Notes under the pieces: generated by a model
The model's input: only the letters and a program-made list of their open reading frames with translations
What the model was told of the DNA's origin: nothing
The model's database searches: none
Program-made: the position numbers and the translations under genes
Shown: piece by piece, positions 1 to 8,487 of the stretch
Layout: each line of letters starts with the position of its first letter
Numbering within the stretch: position 1 is the first letter of the stretch
Assembly (NCBI GenBank): GCA_947628305.1
Contig: CANQZG010000001.1
Location: 248,001-312,000 of the forward strand
From: an uncultured Muribaculaceae bacterium
GTDB lineage: Bacteria; Bacteroidota; Bacteroidia; Bacteroidales; Muribaculaceae
Direction: 5' to 3'
Length of the DNA: 64,000 bases

Positions 1-2313
1 CTCACCTCAGGCCTCGAGGTCAACAGCATAAATGACATCGCGATAAAAGACGGAACCGCCTGGCTCGCCTCGTCAGAGGGTCTTATCAGCCATGACATCG
101 CCGGAGACCGTCCGGCCGTCTTATATCCCTACACGGTGCAAGGCCGGAAACGCGGATTCAACCACATTGTCACGATAGGTGACAACATCTACCTCGGGAC
201 GATGGAGCAGGGACTTGTAAAGTTCAATATCCCGACCGCGACATTCAGCCGTTACATCGATGTGGGATGCAATGTGATTTCAGCCCTCGACACCGACAAC
301 GCAGGACGGCTATATGTGGGCACTGACGGCGCAGGAGTCATCAAAATCGATGTAGACAACGACCGAGTCCTACATCATTTTCGCCATGAAACCGGGAAAG
401 AGAATGTGCTGCACTCCAACTCGGTCTACTCACTCCACATCGACAACCACGGATTGATGTGGGTCGGATATTATCAACTCGGAGCCGATTATACCCTATA
501 TAACAGCGGGATTTTCGAGTTATACGACCGTGAGAACTTCAGCACGCTCGGCATCCCCATCAGGGTCATCGTCATTGACGGCGAGATAATGATGCTCGGC
601 ACTCGCGAGGGAATTGTACTGATTGACAACGGACGACATTCGATAAAACGCATTGCGCGTCCCGCATTACGCTCCGACATGATTATATCGGCGGCAAAAC
701 ATGACGGTAAATTTTATGTAGGCACTTACGGAGGCGGTATGAATGTCATAGACCCGGCGAGTGGAAATGTCACCGATTTCAACCCGGCGCAGGAATACCC
801 GTTTGTCAACGGCCACATATTCTCAATCACCCCGGGACCTGACGGGACATTATGGCTCGGGACCTCAAACGGATTGTACCGCTACCGCGGAAACCGCGAG
901 GAATCCCATTACACCAATACAAATTCCCGGCTGCCCGAGGGAAACGTCTATGAAATCTTCTTTGATTCCAACGGGAACGGCTGGATATGCACCGAAAACG
1001 GAATGTGCCTGTATGACCCGCACACATCGACACTGCGTACCGATGTCTTCCCCGACGGTTTCTTCAACCGAGAAAAAATCAGGTGTGTATTTGAAGACTC
1101 CGCCCACCAGTTATACTTCCTGCCCGAAAAAGGCCCTATATATGTATCAGACCTCTCGATGAGCACTTTCAGGAAGGTCAGCCACCGGGCACTGACAGGA
1201 CGCGATGCCAAGGCGATTGCCGAGGACAAACGCGGTTATCTGTGGATTCCTACCTCCAACGGCATGTTGCGATGGAACAAACGAGACGAATGGATGGAAT
1301 ATGGCGCAGCCGATGGCATCCCATCGTCCATCTTCATCAATTGTTCGCCAGTCCGGGACACGGCGGGCGACCTATGGTTCGGTAATTCCAAAGGACTGTT
1401 ACATCTCAACCTTGAACGTCTCAACTCACCGACACCTGCCACCCCTTTGGTCCTTAGTCAGGTGATTGTCAACGGGCAAGAATACCAAGGCGCGGTAACA
1501 ACCAATCCCGACGGGGATTTCGTCATCGAATTTCCCAAGCAATACGGCAACATTACGTTTGCCATGTCAGCATTCACTTACACCAACCCGGCCCACATTC
1601 ACTATGAATACCTCATGGAGGGTGTCGACGACGACTGGAAAAGATGTGACTCCGACCTGTATATCAATTACTACGACATCCCGGGGGGCACACACCGGCT
1701 AAGGGTACGTGAAGCTGACAACCCCGATTCTGAACGCATAATAATAGTCAAAATCCCTTATTCCTGGTGGGTATGGGTCATATCGGGCCTATTTGTCGCT
1801 GTAGTCATCCTTATCTTTGTATTCCTCGCATGGCAGCGTCGCATGACGCGCATTCGACTCGCCGAGCAGGAAGATACATACACGGGCGCGGGATATGAGG
1901 AGTCATCTACCGAGGAATCAACCCCAATGAAGGCCTCAAAGTACCGCACCAACAAGGTGAGTGACATCGAGTGCAAAAAAATCGCACAACGGTTGGCCGA
2001 ATTAGAGAAAAAAGAACGCCCCTTCACCAATCCCGAACTGAAATTGAGCGAACTGGCCAAAATGGTTGGCGTCACCACTTACAAGATGTCATACTATTTC
2101 AGCCAGTACCTTATGCAATCCTACTATGATTACATCAACCGACAACGAATCGCCGAATTCAAACGTCTCGCCAACCTCCCCGGCGCAGCCGACCGTTACA
2201 CCCTGACCGCCCTGTCAGAAAAGGCCGGCTTCAGTTCCCGCGCCACATTCTTCCGCTATTTCAAGAAAATCGAGGGCATTTCCCCGGCGCAATACCTCAA
2301 GAGCCTGGAATAA
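1..2313 (+). CDS. Propeller sensor-AraC regulator (5' truncated)
   Basis: The reading frame is open from base 1, so the gene starts upstream of the window; the first GTG at 136 is internal. What is visible is a run of two-component-regulator propeller repeats (motifs such as GLWLGTSNGLYRY-like strands), then a Y_Y_Y-type Ig domain, one transmembrane helix near bases 1756-1830, a short cytoplasmic linker, and a C-terminal AraC-type helix-turn-helix ending in SPAQYLKSLE. Known relatives are the hybrid two-component systems of Bacteroidetes that sense oligosaccharides in the periplasm and activate sus-like genes. Here no histidine kinase or receiver domain lies between membrane helix and DNA-binding domain, so it looks like a one-component membrane-spanning regulator. 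Its position next to an ECF sigma gene and susCD suggests that it controls this PUL (inference). Confidence 0.88.
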   Translation, partial: LTSGLEVNSINDIAIKDGTAWLASSEGLISHDIAGDRPAVLYPYTVQGRKRGFNHIVTIGDNIYLGTMEQGLVKFNIPTATFSRYIDVGCNVISALDTDNAGRLYVGTDGAGVIKIDVDNDRVLHHFRHETGKENVLHSNSVYSLHIDNHGLMWVGYYQLGADYTLYNSGIFELYDRENFSTLGIPIRVIVIDGEIMMLGTREGIVLIDNGRHSIKRIARPALRSDMIISAAKHDGKFYVGTYGGGMNVIDPASGNVTDFNPAQEYPFVNGHIFSITPGPDGTLWLGTSNGLYRYRGNREESHYTNTNSRLPEGNVYEIFFDSNGNGWICTENGMCLYDPHTSTLRTDVFPDGFFNREKIRCVFEDSAHQLYFLPEKGPIYVSDLSMSTFRKVSHRALTGRDAKAIAEDKRGYLWIPTSNGMLRWNKRDEWMEYGAADGIPSSIFINCSPVRDTAGDLWFGNSKGLLHLNLERLNSPTPATPLVLSQVIVNGQEYQGAVTTNPDGDFVIEFPKQYGNITFAMSAFTYTNPAHIHYEYLMEGVDDDWKRCDSDLYINYYDIPGGTHRLRVREADNPDSERIIIVKIPYSWWVWVISGLFVAVVILIFVFLAWQRRMTRIRLAEQEDTYTGAGYEESSTEESTPMKASKYRTNKVSDIECKKIAQRLAELEKKERPFTNPELKLSELAKMVGVTTYKMSYYFSQYLMQSYYDYINRQRIAEFKRLANLPGAADRYTLTALSEKAGFSSRATFFRYFKKIEGISPAQYLKSLE

Positions 2314-2338
2314 CAAGATTCTGGGACGATGCCATAAC

Positions 2339-2376
2339 GTACGGTCGTGGCATGCCACGAACCGGTGACACCCTAC
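2339..2376. repeat. Palindrome with CTAC end, possible REP relative
   Basis: A perfect 16-bp palindrome (TCGTGGCATGCCACGA, 2345-2360) is bordered by GTAC on the left and by GGTGACACCCTAC on the right. Read on the minus strand the right end is GTAG followed by the short hairpin GGTGTCACC, which fits the grammar of the other GTAG-headed elements in this window. A degraded relative of the left part is at 2590-2610. Membership of the family is inferred. Confidence 0.45.
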
Positions 2377-2403
2377 CAATACCATGCAATCATCAAACAA
2401 ACG

Positions 2404-2493
2404 TCGTAGGGACGCGACTACGTGCGCGTCCCTTATTGCAGATGATTGTTAATCTACCACTTTGAGGACGCGAACGTAGTCGCGTCCCTACGA
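2404..2493. repeat. BIME-like inverted pair of GTAG hairpins (copy 1)
   Basis: The ends form a perfect 19-bp inverted repeat (2404-2422 and 2475-2493). Each half is itself a hairpin: GTAG at 2406-2409, then GGACGCG (2410-2416) pairing with CGCGTCC (2425-2431); the mirror unit has GGACGCG 2466-2472, CGCGTCC 2481-2487 and CTAC 2488-2491. The spacer between the halves is nearly identical to that of the copy at 45221-45310. GTAG plus stem-loop is the known signature of REP elements recognised by RAYT (Y1) transposases; no such transposase is in the window. Confidence 0.85.
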
Positions 2494-2656
2494 TTTAACA
2501 TTAAGTCTAAATTCTGCAACAGCCTCTTACCAATTCCATATAGTAAACGTCCCTATGACAAAGATGGCAGATGGCAAACGGCTGCAATTGTACGGTCGAG
2601 GCATGTCTTGTAATGAAACTATGTTTTGCAACATATACTATTTTGCACGTCCATTC

Positions 2657-2713
2657 ATGAGACTTAATATACAAGTCTCAAAAAATTGAGCGATACATGA
2701 GTCTCAAAAAATT
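2657..2713. promoter_or_regulatory. Repeated GAGACTT/AAGTCTC motifs upstream of sigma gene
   Basis: GAGACTT (2659-2665) and AAGTCTC (2673-2679) form a 7-bp hairpin followed by an A-run, and the 14-bp string AGTCTCAAAAAATT occurs twice (2674-2687 and 2700-2713), 26 bp apart. They lie about 160-215 bp upstream of the ECF sigma start. They could be a regulator binding array or the remains of a terminator for the upstream gene; the sequence alone does not decide. Confidence 0.35.
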
Positions 2714-2872
2714 ATATTTCTGATAAACAGTCGATTAAACTCATTCTTTTTTCCAACCAATGCGATGAGACGAATCGGTGGTTAAATAATTTGTCATGAT
2801 ATTTTTTTGAAAATAATTTTGCATCGGAAACAAATCCAAACAACTCTTAACCAGAAAACGATACCAAAAAAC

Positions 2873-3373
2873 ATGGACGCAAACAAAATCATAGCCGATG
2901 CTTACGACAGATACCATACCGAAGTATTACGCTACATCTCCTACAAATTAGAATGTGCCGAGGACGCACAAGACCTGGCCCAAGATGTATTCCTGAAACT
3001 CCTTGAATATGACACCGAGCTTATGCCGACCACAATGCGTTACCTCGTATTCACCATCGCTCGTAACCTTGTAAACGACTATCTGCGTCACCGCTATATC
3101 AAACACGAGGTTGACCGATATATCATGGATTACACCCCGCAGAGCGACACCGTGACAGAGAATTCGGTACTCGCAAACGAACTTGCCGAACTTGAACAAC
3201 GCCGTATTGCCACGATGCCACACCGTCGCAGCAATATATACGTAATGCGCCGTTTCGAAGGCCTGAGCGCCAAGGAAATCGCGGCACGTCTCGACCTGTC
3301 CACACGCACGGTTGAAAACCATCTTTTCATCGGTTTCGGTGAGATGCGCAGATTCATCCGCGCCTGCATCTGA
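2873..3373 (+). CDS. ECF-type RNA polymerase sigma factor
   Basis: A 166-residue sigma-70 family protein of ECF size. Region 2 spans roughly residues 8-75 (YHTEVLRYISY, then EDAQDLAQDVFLKLLE and FTIARNLVNDYLR) and region 4 roughly 115-160 (VMRRFEGLSAKEIAARLDLS, then TRTVENHLFIGF), the helix-turn-helix that contacts the -35 element. The ATG at 2873 is preferred over an in-frame TTG at 2807 because region 2 begins soon after it. Known PUL-associated ECF sigmas in Bacteroidetes usually sit beside a FecR-type anti-sigma and a SusC with an N-terminal STN domain. Neither is present here, so how this factor is held inactive is unclear. It probably directs transcription of the susCD genes that follow. 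Confidence 0.9.
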   Translation: MDANKIIADAYDRYHTEVLRYISYKLECAEDAQDLAQDVFLKLLEYDTELMPTTMRYLVFTIARNLVNDYLRHRYIKHEVDRYIMDYTPQSDTVTENSVLANELAELEQRRIATMPHRRSNIYVMRRFEGLSAKEIAARLDLSTRTVENHLFIGFGEMRRFIRACI

Positions 3374-3495
3374 CCTATCCGGTCAACGGAATGTCATGCC
3401 GTCAATGCGTCCATTTCACGCGGCCGATAACATTCTCCAACCCCGAATAAACTATAAACAATCAACCATAAACCAAACAACAGTAGTCTTATCTC

Positions 3496-6400
3496 ATGAA
3501 TGACAAAGGGAAAAAATCGTCATCACGCGTGGCAATAACCGCGTTGGTGGCATTGGCATTCCTTTCAGTTGCCACGCAACCGGCATTCGCTGAGCCGACG
3601 CCCGCCCCTGCCCCCGCAGCGACAGGCAACGCCATCAGCGGTACGGTCGTGGACTCTGAAGGTGAACCCATCATCGGTGCCACTGTCCTAATCAAAGGCA
3701 CAGACCAAGGCGCGTCAACCGACCTCGACGGACATTTCTCGATTCCGTCACCCAAAGGACACATCCTTTCAGTTAGCTATATCGGCTACAAACCCCAGGA
3801 AATCGACTTCACAGGGAAAAACGACCTTACCATCACCATGGTCGAGAACGCAGAGCTTCTTGAAGAAGTCGTGGTGGTCGGTTACGGTACACAGAAAAAA
3901 GCCACAATGACAGGCGCGGTCGCAGTCGTGAGCGACAAACAGCTTGCCAACAAAGGCACACTCGCATCACCGGTACAGGCACTCCAAGGCCAGGTGCCGG
4001 GTGTAATCATCACCCGTAGCAGCTCCGCCCCCGGCGAGGAAGGCTGGGGCATGAACCTGCGTGGCGCGGTTTCCAAAAACTCAACCGAGCCACTCGTGAT
4101 TATCGACGGCATCGAGTACGAGAGCGTCGCCGCACTTAACCAAATCAACTCGTCTGACATCGAGTCTATGAACTTCCTAAAAGACGCCGCGGCGTCAATC
4201 TACGGTTCAAAGGCCGCCGGTGGCGTAGTGCTCATCACGACCAAGCGCGCCAAGGACAACAAGGTGCGTGTTGACTACAACGGTTCCTACACCGCCAAGT
4301 TCATCGGGTTGAACGCCAAGCAGATGAGCCTGACCGACTGGGCCAATGCTCAAATGGAGGCACACCGTAACGACGGATATGACGACTCATACGCCTGGAC
4401 ACAATACAATAAACTTATGCTCGAGTACAAGGACCGTTACATCGACTTCGACCACTCGACCAACCCTATATCACTTTTCGGCGACACTTACGACCTGACA
4501 TTCTTCGATACCGACTGGCAGGACATCATGTGGGGCAACTCCTGGTCAACCCAACACGACCTCGCCGTGTCGGGAGGTAAGGACGGCAACAACTACCGTA
4601 TCTCGCTCGGTTACATGTATGACGACTCCAACCTCAAATGGGGCAATAACAATAACCACCGTTTCAACCTTCGCCTTAACAACTCTTTCAGATTGAGCGA
4701 CAAGTTCACGATTGAATCGGTAATCGCTTTCAACCGTCAGGACCAGGTTGCACCGACCCAAATCGGCTCGGCACTCACGACCAACACAATGCAACCCGGC
4801 TTCCCCTCATCGACCAAGGATGGCAAGCCTTACGGCTGGGGTTCCAACTGGCGTTCGCCCAACTGGCTCTGTGAACTCGGCGGCGACAACAAATACAAAG
4901 CCATCGGCTTCAACATAAGCGAGACCCTGCGTTACGCCATCACCAAGGAACTCAACGCCGTAGTGACTGTAGGTTACAACAACCGCAACAACACACGCGA
5001 CAAGAAGACCCTCCCAATCGACTTCTACAACTACGCCGGCACACGCAAGGTGTTCACCCTTCCCGTGGCGAGCGACACACAGTATGAAAAATGGTGGGAC
5101 CGCCGCGACTTCTACTCGATTCAGGGTTATGTCGACTACACCCACACATTTGCCAACGACCACAACACCAAGTTCATGGCCGGTGTGCAGTACAACATGA
5201 CCGAGTACGAATCAGGCACATCGACTGTCAAAGACATAACTCCTTCACTCGAGGTAATCAACGGTTCGGGCGAGACCAAAGCCGTCGGCACAAAATGGCA
5301 GGAGGCGATTCTCTCCTACTACGGACGTGCCAACTATGACTTCAGGAGCAAATACCTGTTCGAGGCACAGGCCCGTTATGACGGTTCGTCCAAATTCCAG
5401 GCCGAGAACCGCTGGGCGTTCTTCTGGGGCACATCGGCAGGTTGGCGTCTCACCGAGGAAGCCTTCATGCAGGACGTGCGTGACTGGTTGACCGACCTGA
5501 AACTGCGTGCATCCTACGGTAACGTGGGTAACCAGTCGGGTATCGACCGTTACTCGGGCACACTCCTTTACAACTTCCATCAGAACAGCGGTGCGCTCGT
5601 CGGCTCGGGGCTCCTGTCCTACATCGACACCAACGGCCGTCTCGTATCGACTGACCGCACATGGGAACGCGTACACAACTACAACGTCGCCCTTGACTTC
5701 GGCTTCTTCAACTCACGCCTGACAGGTACGGTCGAGGCATTCTGGAAAAAGACCAACAACATGCTCATCGACGTGATTTATCCCGGCGTTCTCGGCGACA
5801 AGGCCCCCACGGCCAACTACGGTAAATTCAAGGCATGGGGTTACGAAGGCCAGGTAAACTGGAACGACCGCATCGGCCAGGTAAACTATCACATCGGCGG
5901 TACATTCACCTATGCCGACAACGAGCTTCTCGACAACGGCGGTTCGGGCGCAATACAGGCCGGCGTACGCAGCGACCGCGAGGGTTATCCGTTGAACTCG
6001 GTGTTCGGCCTCCGTTACTGTGGCAAAATCCAGAACGAGGAACAGTTGAAGAAGTATAAAGACCGTTACGAGGCCAACAGTACAATCGGTAACTTCTCTC
6101 TCCTCCGTGTCGGCGACAACATGTATGAGGATGTCAACGGCGACAAGAAACTCGATGCCAACGACCTCGTATACCTCGGCACCGATGACCCCAAAATCCA
6201 GTTCTCGTTCAACTTCGGCGCGGAATGGCGCGGATTTGACGTCAACGTCGTGTTCCAGGGTGCCGCGAAACGTACAGTATGGCGTACAACTTCGGGCAAC
6301 ACCGCCGATGCCTGGCGCATACCGGTGCGTACCCGCTACCAGAACTGCTCCGACCACTTCCTCGGCAACGTATGGTCGCCCGAGAACCCCGGCGGATATT

Positions 6401-6702
6401 ATCCCCCGCTCACCCAACAGGCCGACATTCAGAACTATGACTACCAGTGCTCATCATGGTCGGTCGAGGACGGAAGCTACCTGCGTCTCAAGAACGTGAC
6501 ACTCGGTTACTCGCTTCCCGCCAACCTTCTGGCCAAGAGCAAGGTGTTCTCCAACGTGCGTTTCTACGTTACCGGCACCGACCTTTGGGAACATTCCAAA
6601 ATCAAGGACGGATGGGACCCCGAGGCACGCCGCACAATCACCAACGCCAACCGTTATCCATTCCTCCGCACAGTGACATTCGGAGCCAACATCTCTTTCT
6701 AA
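3496..6702 (+). CDS. SusC-like TonB-dependent outer-membrane transporter
   Basis: A 1068-residue SusC/RagA-family importer. The N-terminus has a signal peptide (basic MNDKGKKSSSR, hydrophobic stretch, cleavage near PAFA-EP). Residues about 45-125 are a carboxypeptidase-D regulatory-like beta sandwich (GTVVDSEGEPIIGATV), followed by the TonB-box/plug start EEVVVVGYGTQKK and plug motifs ending in AAGGVVLITTK; the rest is the 22-strand barrel ending in an aromatic residue (ISF). There is no STN signalling domain. With the SusD 25 bp downstream it should form the pedal-bin complex that moves oligosaccharides over the outer membrane using TonB energy. The substrate cannot be read from the sequence; the downstream lyase points to a uronate-containing glycan (inference). 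Confidence 0.96.
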   Translation: MNDKGKKSSSRVAITALVALAFLSVATQPAFAEPTPAPAPAATGNAISGTVVDSEGEPIIGATVLIKGTDQGASTDLDGHFSIPSPKGHILSVSYIGYKPQEIDFTGKNDLTITMVENAELLEEVVVVGYGTQKKATMTGAVAVVSDKQLANKGTLASPVQALQGQVPGVIITRSSSAPGEEGWGMNLRGAVSKNSTEPLVIIDGIEYESVAALNQINSSDIESMNFLKDAAASIYGSKAAGGVVLITTKRAKDNKVRVDYNGSYTAKFIGLNAKQMSLTDWANAQMEAHRNDGYDDSYAWTQYNKLMLEYKDRYIDFDHSTNPISLFGDTYDLTFFDTDWQDIMWGNSWSTQHDLAVSGGKDGNNYRISLGYMYDDSNLKWGNNNNHRFNLRLNNSFRLSDKFTIESVIAFNRQDQVAPTQIGSALTTNTMQPGFPSSTKDGKPYGWGSNWRSPNWLCELGGDNKYKAIGFNISETLRYAITKELNAVVTVGYNNRNNTRDKKTLPIDFYNYAGTRKVFTLPVASDTQYEKWWDRRDFYSIQGYVDYTHTFANDHNTKFMAGVQYNMTEYESGTSTVKDITPSLEVINGSGETKAVGTKWQEAILSYYGRANYDFRSKYLFEAQARYDGSSKFQAENRWAFFWGTSAGWRLTEEAFMQDVRDWLTDLKLRASYGNVGNQSGIDRYSGTLLYNFHQNSGALVGSGLLSYIDTNGRLVSTDRTWERVHNYNVALDFGFFNSRLTGTVEAFWKKTNNMLIDVIYPGVLGDKAPTANYGKFKAWGYEGQVNWNDRIGQVNYHIGGTFTYADNELLDNGGSGAIQAGVRSDREGYPLNSVFGLRYCGKIQNEEQLKKYKDRYEANSTIGNFSLLRVGDNMYEDVNGDKKLDANDLVYLGTDDPKIQFSFNFGAEWRGFDVNVVFQGAAKRTVWRTTSGNTADAWRIPVRTRYQNCSDHFLGNVWSPENPGGYYPPLTQQADIQNYDYQCSSWSVEDGSYLRLKNVTLGYSLPANLLAKSKVFSNVRFYVTGTDLWEHSKIKDGWDPEARRTITNANRYPFLRTVTFGANISF

Positions 6703-6727
6703 TCACATCTATAAAGGAATACAATCC

Positions 6728-8449
6728 ATGAAATCAATTATAAAATCAATCGCATTGTCGGCAGTCGCCCTCCTGGCGACATCCTGTCTCGACCTTGAGC
6801 CGAAAGACCAACAGGCCGACAATAACATGTGGCAGACCCCGGGCGATTTCGAGAACTTTGCCAACCAGTTCTACGGCTGGACCTGCGATTTCAATTCCCA
6901 GGTATATGACGGGGATAAACGCTCCGACCTCATCGTTGACAAAGGCGGAATGAACGTTGTGTCCAACGGTACAAACACCGTGCCGCAAAGCGACGGCACC
7001 TACACAGGCTGTTATTCCAACATACGCCGCTGCAACCTCCTGTTGGAAAAAGCCGCCGGCTATCCCCAGCCCAATGACATCGCGCAATCAGTGGGCGAGG
7101 CCTACTTCTTCCGTGCCTACAAATATTTCACATTGCTGCAATGCTTCGGAGATGCAATCATCGTCACCAACACAATCGACGTAACCGATGGCTCGCTCCG
7201 CGCCAAGCGCAATGACCGCAGCGAGGTCGCCGACCTCATTCTCGCCGACCTTGACAACGCCATCGAACGTCTCGGTTCATGTTCCGATGTCGAGGCAGGC
7301 CGTGTAGGCAAAGAAGCCGCACAGGCATTCAAGGCACGTGTGGCCCTCTACGAAGGCACATGGCAGAAGTTCCGCAACAACGTCACCCGTGGCAAGGAAC
7401 TGCTCGGCGTGGCCGCCAAGGCCGCCAAAGAGGTCATCGACTCCAAAAAGTTCTCGCTTTTCGCACCAGCCGCACTCGGCGACAGCGCACAGAAATACAT
7501 GTTCATCCTCGAGGATGCCAAATGCAACCCTGCCGGTCTGACCAAGAGTGCAAACAACGAGTACATCTTCTCACGCCGATATGACCAGACAATCAAACCT
7601 ATCGGGAAGAACATCACGGTTGAAATCCTCGCCAATGCACAAATGGTTTCACGCAAGATGGCCAACATGTACCTGTGCTCCGATGGCCTCCCCATCGAGG
7701 TGTCACCCCTGTTCCGCGGATATGACCGCGTTGATTCAGAGTGGCAGAACCGCGACCACCGCATGGAGTATACACTGATGCGTCCACACCGCCGCTTCTG
7801 GAGCAACGCCACCACAAGCTGCCGTCTGACATGGGACGACCAAGACCTCACACGCTGCTACCTCCCCGACTATGTCCCCGGTGGCGGTACAGGCTACTAT
7901 CATCAGAAATGGGCTGCCGAACGCGAGGTTCCCAACAACTATGAGAGCTACGACTACCCCATTATCCGATATGCCGAGGTATTGCTGATTTATGCCGAGG
8001 CCGTGTTTGAACGCGACGACGCCATCTCCGATGAAGACCTCAACATCTCGCTCAACCTTGTGCGCAAGCGTGTCAACAAACAGATGCCCGCATTGAGCAA
8101 CGGACTCGTCAACGCCAACGGACTCGACATGCAGACTGAAATCCGCCGCGAGCGCACAGTCGAACTGTTCTGCGAGGGATTCCGTCTCGATGACCTCAAG
8201 CGATGGAAGACTGCCGGATATGAGATGCCCATGGATTTCTGTGGCGTGAAAGTCAAGGGCACTGAATTTGAACGTCGCGAATTCCCGGCGTCACGCATCA
8301 AGTCAGAGCCTGATAACAAATATATGGACGGCTGCATCATTTGGGAGACAGGCCGCAAGTGGTCGGAGAAGAACTACCTCTATCCCCTGCCCATCGACCA
8401 GTTGCAACTCAACCCCAACCTTGAACAGAACCCCGGCTGGGCAAGCTAA
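6728..8449 (+). CDS. SusD-like surface glycan-binding lipoprotein
   Basis: A 573-residue RagB/SusD family protein. The lipobox LLATSC-L gives a mature cysteine near residue 20. The N-terminal SusD-like region contains the TPR helices (YFFRAYKYFTLLQCFGD), and the C-terminal region has the typical R-rich ending with ILIYAEAV, ERTVELFCEGFRLDDLKRW and LYPLPIDQLQLNPNLEQNPGW. It caps the SusC barrel and binds the oligosaccharide. It begins 25 bp after susC, without a terminator, so both are one transcript. Confidence 0.96.
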   Translation: MKSIIKSIALSAVALLATSCLDLEPKDQQADNNMWQTPGDFENFANQFYGWTCDFNSQVYDGDKRSDLIVDKGGMNVVSNGTNTVPQSDGTYTGCYSNIRRCNLLLEKAAGYPQPNDIAQSVGEAYFFRAYKYFTLLQCFGDAIIVTNTIDVTDGSLRAKRNDRSEVADLILADLDNAIERLGSCSDVEAGRVGKEAAQAFKARVALYEGTWQKFRNNVTRGKELLGVAAKAAKEVIDSKKFSLFAPAALGDSAQKYMFILEDAKCNPAGLTKSANNEYIFSRRYDQTIKPIGKNITVEILANAQMVSRKMANMYLCSDGLPIEVSPLFRGYDRVDSEWQNRDHRMEYTLMRPHRRFWSNATTSCRLTWDDQDLTRCYLPDYVPGGGTGYYHQKWAAEREVPNNYESYDYPIIRYAEVLLIYAEAVFERDDAISDEDLNISLNLVRKRVNKQMPALSNGLVNANGLDMQTEIRRERTVELFCEGFRLDDLKRWKTAGYEMPMDFCGVKVKGTEFERREFPASRIKSEPDNKYMDGCIIWETGRKWSEKNYLYPLPIDQLQLNPNLEQNPGWAS

Positions 8450-8487
8450 CCAATCTCTCTTATTCACACCTATAACAAAGAACAACA

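Larger units (their letters stand above)
2314..2872. other. 559-bp intergenic region with several repeats
   Basis: This gap between the AraC regulator and the sigma-factor gene holds no credible gene. It contains a 16-bp perfect palindrome at 2345-2360, a 90-bp inverted-pair element at 2404-2493, a decayed second copy of the GTACGGTCG...GCATG motif at 2590-2610, and three GAGACT-type motifs at 2657-2706. The promoter of the sigma gene should lie here, but I see no clear TTTG/TAnnTTTG pair. Confidence 0.6.

Noticed and set aside
5713-6417. A 234-codon minus frame inside susC, and other long antisense frames in clpB, carAB, glgB and GH97
   Set aside because: They are mirrors of GC-rich codon structure in strong genes on the other strand and carry no family motif.
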